A stretch of 64,000 nt of DNA from contig NC_135250.1 of assembly GCF_964204865.1 (NCBI RefSeq), positions 10,912,001 through 10,976,000 on the forward strand. Reading direction: 5' to 3'. The translations under genes and the position numbers were made by a program. Origin of the DNA: Styela clava (taxonomy: Eukaryota; Chordata; Ascidiacea; Stolidobranchia; Styelidae). Below, one piece after another: positions 1 to 13,122 of the stretch (its first letter is position 1; each line of letters starts with the position of its first letter). A model generated the notes under the pieces. The model had not been told where the DNA came from and ran no database searches. It saw nothing but the letters and a program-made list of their open reading frames with translations.

Positions 1-495
1 TGATCATTTCAAATATTCAATATTTGAAATTTAAACATGAAGCATGGTTAAAATTTATCACTGTATATTTACCGTCAAAACTACCTGAGGTAAATTACAT
101 ACTTCAGCTAATTCATGCTGTTTTTTTAGTATTTTTTTTTTTGTATCGTTAATATTCTATTTTATAATCAATTGAAAAAACATGATTAATTCTCGAGTAT
201 TCTAGTTTTTATTGAAAATAAACTGAAAACGAAAAAAAAGTTTTACACTGTTTCTGGTGAATTTGAGCATAGACTGGTGTAACATGACTGGTGTAAATGA
301 TTTTGTGTAATATTGTGAGAAAAAGTGAACAAATCATTTTCTGGAGAGGTCTCAGGTCATCAATCAGCGTCACATGGGTCCAATATCTAAATCAGATTGG
401 AAAGAGCGGGAAATCAAATTTATAGAGAACTATTGTTGTCAGGAAATAATGCTTTGAAGCAACTCCCATAAAAATTCTATTGGAATCACTCAATT
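1..495. other. non-coding flank
   Basis: AT-rich sequence with no open frame, splice signal pattern or recognisable repeat. It ends at the target site of the first hAT element. Confidence 0.5.
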
Positions 496-503
496 CACTA
501 GAT

Positions 504-1862
504 CAGTGGTTCCCAACCGCCGGTGTCGGTCCGCGAAGCTTTTTTGCCGGTCCGCGAGAAATTTCGTTGTTTTTTATGCGTCTCAATCGCGTTACCGAAG
601 ACGAGGTTGCGTTGGTTTATTACGCAATTCCTCTTCCGCCGTAATATTGCGACATCTTGGCGCCGAGTAATCACACTTTCCGCTTTTTCGGCCCCGATTC
701 ATCGCGATTGCGCTCCGATCGCTTTACCGAAGACGAGGTTGCGTTGGTTTATCACGCAATTTCTCTTTTTCCGTCAAATTGTGACGTCTTTCGCGACATC
801 TTGGCGCCGAGTAAACCCACTTTTTGCTTTTCGGCTTCTATTCATCGCGAATGCGCTCCATCAAATCTCGCAAGTTTCAGAAACCTAAAAATCGGCGAGC
901 GTGCTTTTTCTGTTCTGCGCATTTTTCCTGATTAGTATGACCATCCATATAAAACGTTATGCATATTTTCTTCGTTTAAACTAGAAAACAGTCAAGAACG
1001 GTATAATATTCCAGTAAGATATGAACTTGTTGCGACTCTGCAGATGGTCACGAAACGCGCAAAAATGCATGGGCTGCAGAGATCTTTTCCAGTATTTAGA
1101 GCAGACACAGTAGAATGTCGAGCCTGGTGCCAAGTTAGCGACGACTTTGTCATTGTAATATAAATTCATTTCGTTCGAGGAGTCGATCAACTGCAGAGGT
1201 ATTAATATGATGAACCCGATGAAAAAGAAAAATCTTGATCAAAATTGTGCCTCTACTTTACAATCCAGCTTTAAGAAAGAATCACTGTCACAATTTTGAT
1301 AACGAATACCATCACTAAGAAATCGAGCAATCAAACTGTTGTCCGTATTTTCAATCAGTTACTGCGTTATACGAAAAAACATTTTTTTTACTCACTTCAA
1401 TTGAAACGAAGCAAAGAAATCGGCTGCACGCCATGCACTGCAGAGCTACGTGTTGCAATAACTCATTTGAGGTCTTGTTTGCAATCTTATATTGGAAACG
1501 AAACAGTGGCAAATTTCTCATTAGAGTTAATTGTGTTTGTACGTGATTTTGCATGTACATGTTTTTATGTTTAATGCGTGCCTTTCTTACGCATAAAGGG
1601 TGCCCAGTACTGCATTTTATCACGAAAATAGGTATTATTATTTTATGTTTCACCCATTTCAATTTTTGGCCAGCACATTAATTGATAGTTTTTCTTCGTG
1701 TGAAATTTTTTTAATTGTGCCTTTTTAGTCTAGAATCATATTAAATGCCCGGCATTACAATATATTATAACTGTTCCGGTCATTTCAATTTTTTGCCGGT
1801 CCGCGAGTACATTTAATTTAATTTTACCGGTCCGCCAGGATAGAAAGGTTTGGGAACCACTG
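504..1862. mobile_element. non-autonomous hAT transposon 1 (1359 bp)
   Basis: The left end reads CAGTGGTTCCCAACC and the right end TTGGGAACCACTG, a short terminal inverted repeat. The flanks 496-503 and 1863-1870 are both CACTAGAT, a perfect 8-bp target-site duplication, as hAT transposases make. Subterminal copies of CCGGTCCGCGA lie near both ends (about 527-558 and 1796-1806). No intact transposase frame is present; open frames of about 60-120 codons in the body show no domain I recognise, so the element probably moved with a transposase supplied from elsewhere. The perfect duplication suggests fairly recent insertion. Confidence 0.93.
586..866. repeat. two tandem direct repeats inside hAT element 1
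   Basis: A unit starting near 588 (CGCGTTACCGAAGACGAGG) recurs at about 720 (CGCTTTACCGAAGACGAGG). The shared block GACATCTTGGCGCCGAGTAA occurs at 651 and 795, so the spacing grows from 132 to 144 bp by a small indel. Such internal duplications are common in non-autonomous hAT elements. Confidence 0.85.
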
Positions 1863-2240
1863 CACTAGATGACTCCGCTTGGGCTACATGGAGCAAAGTT
1901 GGTCATGCTGGGGAAAATATTCGCGGAAGCTTACGGTATGTGAAATAATTTTCAATATTAGTGGGTCTTAGAATAAACATTGAGTAGCATACAATAGAAG
2001 TGAGAAAAACTTTTACCAATCAGGGCGACTAAATAGATATAAGCGCTGTCTCTCATCGTTGTAGATTTAGTGTATGCGTTAGCCAATTGACTTGATAACT
2101 TAATTGCCAAACGCCAATATAAACTATCAATGTTAAAGCAGTTATGCATGGCCCATTGATTCAACGCTAAAAGGATCCACTATATATCCATGGCCGATTA
2201 AAAACTGTTTCTCAGGAATACATTTCGACCGACTCAAGAG

Positions 2241-4397
2241 CAGGGGCGGACACTTTCCATAATTTTGGGGGGGCGAACTTGGATCGCCTACCGAAAAACA
2301 CCGCGCCGTGTATCGTCACGTAACAATAACCTGTCGATGTCATTCTCTAAGTATTAGCATGTCAGTTTGCTACTCATATATCGATTACCTAGGCTGCTTT
2401 GCTCGGACACGAAACTTGCGCGTCACTGAACCAATTTCTTGAATTCCGCGAGAATTAGCCCACGGCTCTTGCTAACATACAGAAAATAACAAATTTGAGG
2501 AGTCGTATTAGGTTATTGTTTCAATTCCTAGTTCTGCATAAAGCGCACTAACGCCGTTTCGTGAAATTAGAAATGCAAAACAAAGTAACAAGCTATTGTG
2601 CGAATTTTTTTCCTAAATTTTACCAAGGAATTATCATTTGACTAGTAGAATTGCCATTATTGCCGATTTATTAAATCATCATTTGAACTCGAAATAACAT
2701 TCAGGATTCACGCAATGACTTTGCAGGGTTTTTATTTATAATTTAATACGAAAATAAACAGGCACAAGTTCAGGCGCGCAGCCAGGATTTAAAAAAAAAA
2801 GGCGGGGTCAAAGTCGGAACTTCCCACTGCCGTCTGCAACAAGCACCGCGATTACGCGCTCAATAAAAGAGCCGCCTATTTGAGCGTATAATGATTTTTC
2901 TGTCGATCCATGACAGCCACGAGATTCTAAAATGTCCTTATATATTAAATTGTGTGCAACCTAACTCGCGGTTGCGACTTCTTACGTCAAAATAAAAATA
3001 TTACTAAACTTAAAGTACCACGGCGATATGTGGACATAAAAATATGAGATAAGCTGCCTGATGTATTTAATTTTGATACGTATTTTTGCAATCTTCCGAA
3101 CTCGTTATCGTCGTTACAAAAATCTCGATATCTGATATAAAATCCGATATAGTACAATTTTAATTCATACAATGAAAATAATTATAAGGTATACTAGTAA
3201 ATCAAAAATACAAATACACCGCCTCGAAATCCACGCGGAACAGTCGCCGCGATTACGCCACTTGTTAATTAGAGCCGACTTCATCAACGAAAAATGATTT
3301 TTCACTTGTGCAAAGTAATCAATCAAAGACCGATACGGGCATATTCAAAATGTCTTGATTTATTAATTTAATTGTCTTCAATTTAAACTGCGGTTGAGTC
3401 GACAAAACAAGGGCCACTCTAAAACACGATGGAAAAAACCTTTCCAAAAATCCGTAAATTTTCTGTCAATTCTCACGTAGTAAAAGTTATTTCAGTACAA
3501 TAAAAATACATAAGTAAATACAAAAAGTGATCGAATATACTTATATAGGGATATTATCTTATATATCATCACAAACCGTGGAAAAGTCGCGTTCTCAGCT
3601 TTGTTTAATGTTAACACGAAAATTTTCGACGTCAATTTTAAAGTAATGGATAAAAAGGCAAATCCCGCTCACAATTGACCGTGTTTCGATTTTAGTAACA
3701 AAATATTTTTAAAGGTTAAGCAAACATAATTTGTGCCGTTGGCACACGAAATTTTGCGATTTTCGATGCCTAGAAAAGCGTTTTTAGACTGTCGCGGGCC
3801 TCAAAACTTATATTGTTTACAGTTTTATTTTTAGTATTTTATATTGCCGCTTTTCAACTTTTCGACAAAGTAAATGCTTTGATCTTTGCCCGCAAATTAT
3901 GCTGGGCCTTGCACGAAATCCATAACGTAAAAAGATACGTCCCGCGGTGAAAATTGTTTAAAACAACTTTAGATCTAGTTAATTTTTTAGCGATAATAAT
4001 TAATTGTTGTAATGAAACACAGTTTGCCTCTTTCATTTCTTTCGCAAGTGCCAACAATAACACTATTGAAAGATTTTGACAATGAGAAAATCATATTAAA
4101 TTGTACAAAAATGAGTTAGTTGTGCAAAACCGTGGCGCGTGATCGGCGGTGCGTTTGAAGACGGAGTATTACCCGTGCGGGCGCGCATGTTCCACGAAAA
4201 TGTAAGGTGCTCCGAAGGCGCATTATTGTAAGAAAACAGTTATAATATCGGTAACTATTAACCGTTTAATGGCGCTTGACTATCGCACTTTTCTGAAATG
4301 ATAATTTTGTAGGGCGGAAACAACATGTATTAAATTTTTTTGCGAAATTATTGGGGGGGCGACCGCCCCCCCTCGCCCCCCCGGGTGTCCGCCCCTG
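2241..4397. mobile_element. non-autonomous hAT transposon 2 (2157 bp)
   Basis: Ends are CAGGGGCGGACAC and GTGTCCGCCCCTG, a perfect 13-bp inverted repeat. The flanks 2233-2240 and 4398-4405 are both CTCAAGAG, a perfect 8-bp target duplication. G-runs (GGGGGGGCGA) lie just inside the left end and C-runs just inside the right end, extending the inverted symmetry. The body is AT-rich with no frame longer than about 70 codons, so there is no transposase. Confidence 0.93.
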
Positions 4398-4639
4398 CTC
4401 AAGAGCTCTGAACAAAGCTGGTGTTTTTTTTATTATCAGTTTACATGAAACACTTTGGAAATGACAATTAAAATGTATATGGCTTTTAAAACTTTATCAA
4501 AATACTACAATCATGAGAAATATGACAATTTAGGTTTTATTATACATTATACATTATTACATTATTATACATTCTGACTGATTCAAGAGCTATGAACAAA
4601 GTTGGTGTTATTTGTATTATGCGTTTGAATAATATATAT

Positions 4640-4910
4640 GTATATATCATTACTTATCGATCGATCGGTAAGTATGTTGATAGGCATTTGCCTGTCTGTC
4701 TGTTTGTTTGTCTGTTAGATGAACGCGATATCTCACGGAGGCGAGGTTGAATCTGCTCCAAATTTTGCATGTGAATTCATCATCTCTCGGATATTGGAGC
4801 CTATTGATTTTGGATGAATTATGTCGTATAATTAGCGAGTTATTAATCAATTAGTGATGGGACACTCGGTGTCACTATAGAGTCATTAATCGAAACCGCA
4901 GTTTCGATCG
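4640..4910. repeat. dispersed repeat with CTGT/TTGT microsatellite head
   Basis: A CTGTCTGTCTGTTTG-type run (4691-4718) is followed by a unique-looking body. The part at about 4805-4905 (GATGGGACACTCGGTGTC) is found again, inverted and diverged, at about 18590-18710 inside hAT element 3 (GACACTGCGTGTCCCAT). Two copies in opposite orientation mark a dispersed family. It sits just downstream of the first lipocalin gene. A further local duplication links TCAAGAGCTNTGAACAAAG at about 4400-4415 and 4583-4600. Confidence 0.7.
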
Positions 4911-4991
4911 ATAAGTCTATTTATCATGTTTTTATTCAATCGTTTATGTATGTTTTTCTTATCAATGACGAAAGATATTACAATGTTGTTG

Positions 4992-6953
4992 CTAATTTCC
5001 TTTCTGTAGATACTTGCGTCTGACACATTTAGTCTTCCAGGTGATTCTCGGCAATTCACCATACTCCGAAAATTTGTCCCAAACTTTTGCAATGATTTTG
5101 CCTCCAGGATTTTGTTTGGTAAATTTGACCCATCCAAATACTGACAAAAAAATGTATATTATTTCAAAGTAAAAACATCTTCTTGTATAAGATTGTATCT
5201 ATATATTCAGATTTTGAAATATTACAATCAGGTATATATATATTATAAACAAAACTTTTGCTGTTTACTCACCGGATCCAGGGATGCAAGCTGCCGCGGC
5301 CAAGTAAGTTTCATAATCAGTAAAGAAATAGAACTTCAATTGGAGCATCTGATTCAAAACTGCATGAAATATAAAAAGAAACATTTTAAGAATTCAGATC
5401 ATTACGTCATTTTTACTGATTTTTGAAATCAATTTTTCTTATCCTGTCAGGATAAGCTTGCATCTTAGTCTCACACTTTATGTAATTGTTTCAATGTTTG
5501 TTCAGTAATTCTTCGTTTATTCAAAAAATTTGAAAGGCAGCAGAAATGAGCCTGAAAATAAATTAGTTTACTTACAGTATTGGAATTGCTCGTCAGACGA
5601 TGGCATCATAGTGTTGGTAGCAGTTTGGCCTTTCTTCAGAAATGAGAAGTCTAATAGAATATCAATGAGAGCAATGCTTAAACATATTACCGTGATATTC
5701 CAATATATATGCGACACTCGAATCCGTTATCTGGGCATTCGAAAGCGTTAAGTCGAAATTGCAAATCGAACCACACCGCCGTAAAATCCACATCGATACA
5801 AATACCGACCATACCCGAGCAGTGACCATCGGTTTGTCGGAAAGATATCTTAGATATTGTCGCAATATTCGTTGAAATTGCAAAATGTTGGGTGAAATAT
5901 AGAGCCCCATAAAACTCCATATATAAACCTCGTAGAAAATAATAACAAAATAGCCTTGATCCATTGGTCAATATTGGTTCATTAATCAATATGTACATTT
6001 CGTGTTCCATAATTTGTCTCGGGTGTTTGTGATAATGTAGAAGGAAATTGCTTGCATAAATGTTCTCTAATGCGAATCAAGGTAATGGAAAATGTAACAA
6101 AACTCACCATTTTTCGAACTTAAACTATATGTACCATTTCCAGTATAAACGTAGCGAGCATTCATCGTTGATTCACCTGGCATTCTTTCAAAACAAAAAG
6201 AGTATTATTCAATAGGAAAAAAAAGTATTAATATTCAAGGAAGAATTTATAACTCTCAGAAAATCATTATACTTATATCTACCCTTCTATATATTTATGC
6301 ACTTCAGAAATGAAGCCATCATCCGTCACTCGAATATTCTTCCAGTTGTAACAGTCAAAAGGAGTTGTTGGTGTCGGTATATCAATGACGTCGTAAAAGG
6401 TCTTCTTTTTCTTTGCGAGCTTAAGTAAACCGAGATTTTGTAACAATACGTTAAAAACATCTTCGATTATGTTTTTATTGTAACTAAAATTAGTATTCTA
6501 AAATTCATTGGTCCTATATTATGCGTTACACCTAAGTACAACCTCTCGAAGTGGAATACATTTCAAATCGCCTGGTAAATCATGGGGGTGTATTAGGCAC
6601 CCAATTTCGAAGCTTGACTTAAAATAAAATTGTACGAAATTGTTTCATCTTCTACCTTGTATTGCTTTACTTACACAACGCTTAAGACTACAATTACAAC
6701 AAGCCAACTTTATCTTGAGATATACAGGCATTTCACAGGCGAGAAACACGTCCAAAGATTAGTTATATTAACGTACAAACACGCATTTTGAAAATATATT
6801 TTCAAAACTATAAGGTAATATGTTATATCTACAAACCTTTGTCCAATCGATTTCTTCTCCTGCTTTTCCATGCGGACAAATTTTGGTTTCAATTACGCCA
6901 ATAGTAACAATAAAAATCACAACTATTTTTATGATAGTTATCGAAGTATTCAT
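4992..6953 (-). CDS. secreted lipocalin-like protein, copy 1 (six exons, 213 aa)
   Basis: Exons on the minus strand: 6953-6837, 6419-6283, 6184-6108, 5650-5576, 5359-5273, 5140-4992; phases 0,2,1,1,1; total 642 nt. It begins with a signal peptide (residues 1 to about 23, rich in I and V). Exon 2 carries the strand-A region (FYDVIDIP), then DCYNW and a DG turn, like the apolipoprotein D start; exon 5 carries the second lipocalin signature FFTDYET; exon 6 ends RITWKTKC, giving the usual paired C-terminal cysteine. The lipocalin GxW tryptophan is replaced (KKKTFYDV), unlike copy 2. AATAAA (minus strand, 4936-4931) lies 56 nt after the stop. Role: binding a small hydrophobic ligand outside the cell, by family; ligand unknown. 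Two donors (GTTTGT, GTAGAT) are non-consensus. Confidence 0.85.
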
Positions 6954-7755
6954 TTTGCCGAAATCTATACTCGAAAATTTGAAATATATACTATAAGTAT
7001 ACTTTGAAGTATATACTGTATTGGTGTATCGCTTTATGTTAAAGTCTGCTTAGTCGGATAAAAATTATAACATTAATTAAGTTGATACAGCAAGAACCAA
7101 ATAAAGACTTCGCTTGGCTGCGTTGTCTAGTAAGTAGACAAATATCAACCCTATTTAGTTATTATCGTTATTTATTTAATTTTTTATTTCGTTAGACTGT
7201 AACAATTTCTATCGACACAAATAAAGAAAGTGTGCACTTTACAAGAGATCCTGCGAAAAGAAAGTCTTCCTTTCACGTCTTTCCCCAGATTCATTATCAG
7301 CGCTATCGTATTTGCAATGCAATAACGCCGTACAAATTTTTTTTTCTCCGTACCGACTATTCTGAAGGATTGCTGCTGACGATAGCCTTAGGCGAACGGG
7401 TATCGATTTCAAAAATTTATTGGTGATGGTAACTAGATACCAGCTCATACTTGACCTTTGCTACGAACTCGAACCGCTTAAGCCAAACTCACCTTTTTTT
7501 TAATATACCATCGATACCATTCCCAAAACATGAAAATAATTAGGCTTGATTCGTCAAATAAATTTGGTTTATTTTTATACAATTGTACGCTTTATATTTT
7601 TAACGACTAAATTCACAATGAAAAATATAGAAGCCTGTGTGATAGCATAAGACAAAGCCACACAAAAAATTTTACCTTCGCTTAATGCTAAATAAACCAT
7701 TATTTAAACTTTTTCGTGTGTATAGTGCTTTATATCAAAATTTAAACATTAAACT
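6954..7755. other. spacer between the two lipocalin genes
   Basis: This 0.8-kb stretch lies upstream of lipocalin copy 1 and downstream of copy 2. TATA-rich sequence at about 6985-7020 could hold the copy 1 promoter. The open frames around 7232-7448 overlap on both strands and have no splice or family support. AATAAA for copy 2 is at 7761-7756 on the minus strand. Confidence 0.4.
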
Positions 7756-7807
7756 TTTATTAATTTCAATTATTTCTAACAACAACAGATTACATGTTTT
7801 TTCTATC

Positions 7808-10800
7808 TTAGTATTCTCTTTTCGTACATTTCGTCTTCCAAGTGATTCTTGATATACCACCAATTTCGGAAAATTTACTCCAAGCTTTTGCAACCATTTC
7901 CCCATCAGGAACAGGCTTGCTAAATTTCACCCATCCAATTGTGCCTAGAAAAGTGAAGATTTGATGAGTTTTAGTGATCTCGAGTCACAAAGAAATGAGA
8001 CACGAAAACCCAAAATGATTTTTCTACTTCGTTTATTTTTTGTAATACTTGGATTGGCTTATAAGCTGGATTGGATATCTTGACAAAGATCTCTAACCAC
8101 CATGCGAAACAAAGTCTACTTGTTTTCTCATGTAAAGAAAACCAAAAACGAAAAACTGTTCTCGAATGAGGCCGATTAGTCGACAAAATAAACGGATGAA
8201 ACGGTACGTCTATACTCTTTGTATTGAGACTTAATAGATATTTATATGAACCTACTGAAAGTATCATACTCCCTATATGTACTCAATTTTCGATATTGCT
8301 ACTTACCCAATTCAGGTACGCAGGAAACAATGAGAAAATAATTTTCATAGTCTGTAAAGAAGTGAAATCTCAAGTAGTACATTCCATTCACAACTGCAAA
8401 ATAATGAAAGAGAATTTTTGAAAACATATTTGGTTAATTTTCTGTTCTGTGTTTACCAGTGTTTGAGAAATGTTAATAGGACAATAATGAATTTTTACAA
8501 AACTTCTCGTTGTACCGTTAAATAAAGTTATCAGAGTATCGTTAGATTTTTGTAGTATTCATATAGAATTTTGCTGTGCTGTGTTATTTTACATACCAAG
8601 ATCGGCTATAGACATAGCTGGTCAAGATCATATTTTGGTATTAGAATCGGTATTGACTTTTGCGTCTCATATCGAATACATTAAATTTTAGTTTGTGTAG
8701 TGGATGCTTAATATATATATCAGTTTTTTACAATATTTCACACCGACAGCTGAAAACGTTATACAAAAAAAAAATTGCTAAAAAATCAATATCTCAACAC
8801 TACTCACATTGGTCGAATTCTTCAAGCATAGCCGGAGTTGAAATATGAGAGAGAACTTTTCTACTCTTTTTCAGAAACGAGTGCTCTGTGAACGACAAAA
8901 TATTTCTTGATATATGTAAGACAATCATAATCCATACGATCTTAACTTTTCAAAAATATATTTCAAATATATATTCTGAATTAAACATTTTGAATTGATA
9001 TGCGATTGATAAATATTTCTTTTTATTTGCGTCTCAAAACTAAACAAAAAATAGATTGAGTCGTGGCAAACTTACAAAAAGTCAATTAAATCAAAATTAT
9101 CGTGTCAATTTGTCTACGTGAGTAAAGCTTTCTTCGAAATAAAAGCATAGATAACTTTTCCATGGGAATATTTTGTTTTCCTAAAAGACGGACGCTGATA
9201 CGTTTGAAGCGACAACAATATACTTGCAAACATTTAATAGTGCTTCAGATCAGTGTTTCCTAACCTTTTTTCAAGCGACCCGAATTCAAAAAAAAAAATT
9301 GTGAAAACTCACGACACAAAAATATTTTGAAATCCAACACGGCATGTAGTGCTTGCATGGAGTCAAATTAAACTACCATATGATATACATACAAAACAAT
9401 GATTTTTTTGCATATATTTCTTCTACGAGAAACTGCTTCAAAGTAAGAACACTTTCGCTTTTTATCAACAAGTTTTTGAAATCGTGGCGTGGTTTTTAAT
9501 CTTTGATATAATATAATTTACAATTACTGTACTATTGAGCAACACTCCAATACAAAATGAAAAATAAACAATAAAATCTACTAGTAAATGAAATCAATAA
9601 CTTTCAAGTTTTTTGTTGTAAAAACAAATGGCTCAGAAGTATTTTCAGGCGACCCAGTTTTGGAAACCTTTTGTACTTCACGAATTGCCATAAGAACTTC
9701 CAAGAAGTTTTGTGTAGTATTTGTGTGTAGACAAGTATAAGAAAAAACTTACTATTTTTTTCGCTTATTCTGTAGGTTCCGTTCTCAACGCGAATGTAAT
9801 GTGTATACAGGGTTTGTTCTTCTGACGCTCTGAAAAAATATCATTTCCATGTTATTAAGTTGAAATCTAAATACATGCTATGGCTAATTCAACGACTGGA
9901 TCGCTGTTTAAATAGTTTAACTTAAAATAGATATTTTATCAAGATGTAGTAAAATTGTGACAGTGCGCGTGTAAAACCTTATTCGTAACGAATGTTTGAA
10001 AGCAAGCCTTACAAATTTAGGAGTGTAAATAACACTAGGTCAATTATACTAGAAAGTACCACAAGACTTGTCAATTAAACATTGATTATTATATGACCAA
10101 GAGAACTGTACAATTGTACAGCGTATAAAAATACTGACCCTTCAACATAAGCATGCACATCCACTATGATACCGTCAGATACGACATGCAGTTTTCCCCA
10201 ATTGAAACAGTCAATCGGCAGTGCCGGTGCCGGTATTTCAATAACATCGTACCACAGTTTTATTTTTGACAGCTGGATATGGAAAAACAAAAATATAACG
10301 AGTTATGATGTTTTTTTGCTTTATGACCGTGAATTTATCTTTACGTTCTCCTCGGGATGTTTTTCATTTAAGCCATTATTTTCTACAGTACGAATCCACG
10401 TTTGCCATCCTTCACAAAAAATCATTTCTCGTAGCTCAAGCTCTCAAACGTGATATAAACATCGCTTAGGTACATCGCTTAGTCCACGTTTGCCATTTTT
10501 AACCAAAAAGTCATTTCTCATAGTCATAGCTCAAGCTCGCAAACGTGATACAAACATCGCTTAGGTACTGTTAAAAATGATTTTATCCAATTTTCCAGCC
10601 ACTGTCGCTAGCGAGCAACAACTGTTTTGTATCTTTCGTGGTGTTCGTTGGTAAGTGAGATTTATAAGTTTGTAAAGTACAAAAGTTTTCGCTCAACTAT
10701 GTTCATGAATTCTTCTATTGCATATGGATTAGTTAATTTGTAAAAAAAAATAATTGTTTTTTCTTACCCTCGTCCAGTCAAGCTGCTGCTCAGCAATTCC

Positions 10801-10881
10801 ATCGGAACATGTTTGACATGTCCCTGATTTGATGCATATTGCTGCTAATATTAAGAATAGAATGAAACTATTTCTGGCCAT
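7808..10881 (-). CDS. secreted lipocalin-like protein, copy 2 (six exons, 208 aa)
   Basis: Exons on the minus strand: 10881-10768, 10272-10139, 9829-9753, 8885-8808, 8393-8307, 7944-7808; total 627 nt; the phases (0,2,1,1,1) match copy 1 exactly. Signal peptide at residues 1-19 (ARNSFILFLILAAICIKSG). Exon 2 has KLWYDVIEIP, retaining the tryptophan of lipocalin motif 1, then DCFNW and SDG; exon 5 has FFTDYENYFLIVSC, a clear second lipocalin motif; exon 6 ends RITWKTKC plus six residues. The exons align one to one with copy 1, with roughly half the residues identical in exons 2, 5 and 6, so the pair arose by tandem duplication. A decayed hAT element sits in intron 3 and a tandem repeat in intron 1. 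Family role: extracellular carrier of small lipophilic molecules; ligand unknown. Confidence 0.88.
9251..9668. mobile_element. decayed hAT-like element in lipocalin intron 3
   Basis: The left end CAGTGTTTCCTAACCTTTTT resembles a hAT terminus. The right part GGCGACCCAGTTTTGGAAACC is its rough inverse and shares the GCGACCC subterminal block. The outermost right end and the target duplication are no longer recognisable, so the limits are approximate. Confidence 0.55.
10391..10568. repeat. imperfect tandem repeat, two units of about 80-90 bp
   Basis: Unit 1 (from ATCCACGTTTGCCAT, 10391) and unit 2 (from GTCCACGTTTGCCAT, 10481) both end in ACATCGCTTAGGTAC. They differ by a few substitutions and a short insertion (CATAGT) in unit 2. 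It lies in intron 1 of lipocalin copy 2. Confidence 0.85.
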
Positions 10882-13120
10882 TCTTTATATCTTCTGCGTC
10901 AAATTGTCCAGTGTTTTCTACTGAGAACAACTCTTCAATATGGAAAAGATTTTAGAATTTTTATAGTCGCTGTTATAACAATGTGACTTTTATGAATTTA
11001 GTCTTTCAATAGATTAATAATCATAGTTCACAGTTATTACCAATTCATTTTCGCGTTTCAGACTTACTTTTTATTTAAATAATATAACAAGATATTGGTT
11101 AAAAACTCTAATTAAATGTTATTGTTCGGAAAATAGAGGCTTTATCACAAAAAAAGTTATCACACAGTTCAATAATGTGCCATACATTTCGCAAACAATG
11201 CAAAATATATATTTCCTAAAAAAAATAGAAAATCATAAAATTTGGCCATAGTTGAATTTGTACTTAACACTAATACTTGTTAATTAAAGAATTGCATAAT
11301 TAGCTGATCTCCTAAAAATTCTTGTCATAAATAATTGACTTTCTAATCGCAAGAAACCCTTTGTTTGCTGTCAAGAGAAATCAAGAGTGAACAAAAACCT
11401 GTGAAACTGTCTGTGCATCTATTTCGTTGTTCTCTTATATATATACCTTTTGCTGGATGCTCTACTACGCATAGTCATTATTATTCAGCATATCAATTTT
11501 GGGCGGGTGCAAAATGAACAGAAAAGTGAAAAATCAGCTTATTTAGGTATATAAATACAAGAGATAACGGCGTAAAACTGTCAAAATAAAAATTTGTAAA
11601 TTTATTGTAGAAAGTCGTACTCAGCCTACATCATGTATGTTACATGTTGACTGTAATAACATAAGATATCCGTTGAGCTTTTCTCCGGCAGGAACTTGAT
11701 AGTTCAACTACCGACAAGATAGCTGCCTGAAAAATAATTACTTAGCGACATCATTTATTATAAAAAGAATATAAAATTTCAACAACTTTTATTCGTTGTA
11801 GCTGTACAACAGAAACATTTCTGCATGTCAACGGGGCACTAAGGTAAGTATATGTTTCGCGCCTAGCGCCTTTGGCCACTTGTCTATGTGGTGAGTGTAT
11901 TGAATTGAAAATCTTTCGAATTTTAAAATAAAAATCACATTGGTTTTACGCTTCATATTTTATACAAGTGATGCAAAAATACTTTAATATTGTAATTCAA
12001 ATATCTCTTTTACATATATATAACAATAATCTGCTTCGCAAATCCATTTCATCTGTCCCATCTATACTCTGTACCAGATAAAAACATGTTTTGGATTCGA
12101 GAATAGGAAGCATTATCGATGAATTTATTAAATGATATTTATCATTTTTCTTTATTTCGTTTGCTTACGAGATGGTATAAAAATAAACGTACTTACTTGG
12201 CGATGCCTTATCTGATGAAGTCATGTTAACGACGTTGGAAAGAGTGAGTCACTTAAATCTGCATTTCCAAAACATTCCACCCATTTGTATGTATATATAG
12301 AGCGCCTAAATATAAAATGCAAATGTTACATCTGGCAGGTTTAAAAAATGATCTTTGGACCGACAAAGATAACATCGTATCGGATCAGCAATATTTACGA
12401 AATTCATTGTCTTATTTAGTAAATGTTTGTCTTAGATTATTATGTAAAACGTAATCTTCCGATTTTAAACCTGAGTTCAATATAAAACTGTAAATACCGA
12501 GGGCGTATACCAAAAGTGATAAATAATGAATCTGTTGATGTAATGAAAATATAAATTTTTTAAAGAAAAAATGTCTAAATTTATTTTTATTTTTTTTCTC
12601 AAACGCTATTCTAAAATAATATTAGAAATTTGGGTTATGAGATAATTTTTCATGCCATATTCTCATATATATATTGGAAAAAAATTATGAACGTTTTTTT
12701 TTTCGAGATCGCCAGCAAAAATTGAAGATTGTAAACAGTTTTCCAACCATAATGTTGTTTAGGGTCATCTTATCTTTATTGTGAACGTCAATAACAAGCC
12801 GGGATACTCAATTATATATATACGAGTATATCGTAAATATTGTTCATTTTACCAGCCATGTAGTAAAAAGTAATAGTCAGACTTTACAATTTACGACAGT
12901 TATTTGGGAAAAATAAAATTTGATAAGCAGACGAAATTTTCAATAAAATTTCAGGTTCTACTATAGCGTAAGGTCGACCGCTATATGTCACACATCAGAC
13001 GCAGGTCTACCGCGCTGAGGTTAGTTTGATCTTGATTATTTTTGCATGAGGATGGCGAATAAGAATTCTACGTGAGTAACAACGCTAATTCAGTGCAGGC
13101 GATCTTTCTGACATCTATTA
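10882..13120. other. gene-poor spacer
   Basis: I see no supported gene in these 2.2 kb. On the minus strand a short ATG frame with a good donor (12223 to about 12197, donor GTAAGT) and an open acceptor-led segment near 11732-11640 could be exons, but their phases do not give a joined frame. The stretch 12960-13120 is more GC-rich than its surroundings and may be an old repeat. Confidence 0.35.
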
Positions 13121-13122
13121 CG

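Noticed and set aside
523-935. Open frames of 92-121 codons in hAT element 1
   Set aside because: They overlap in different frames, encode the tandem repeat, and show no transposase or host domain.
11640-12223. Possible short two-exon minus-strand gene (MTSSDKASP start, terminal segment near 11732-11640)
   Set aside because: The donor is good, but joining the pieces in phase gives an early stop and no paralogue supports it.
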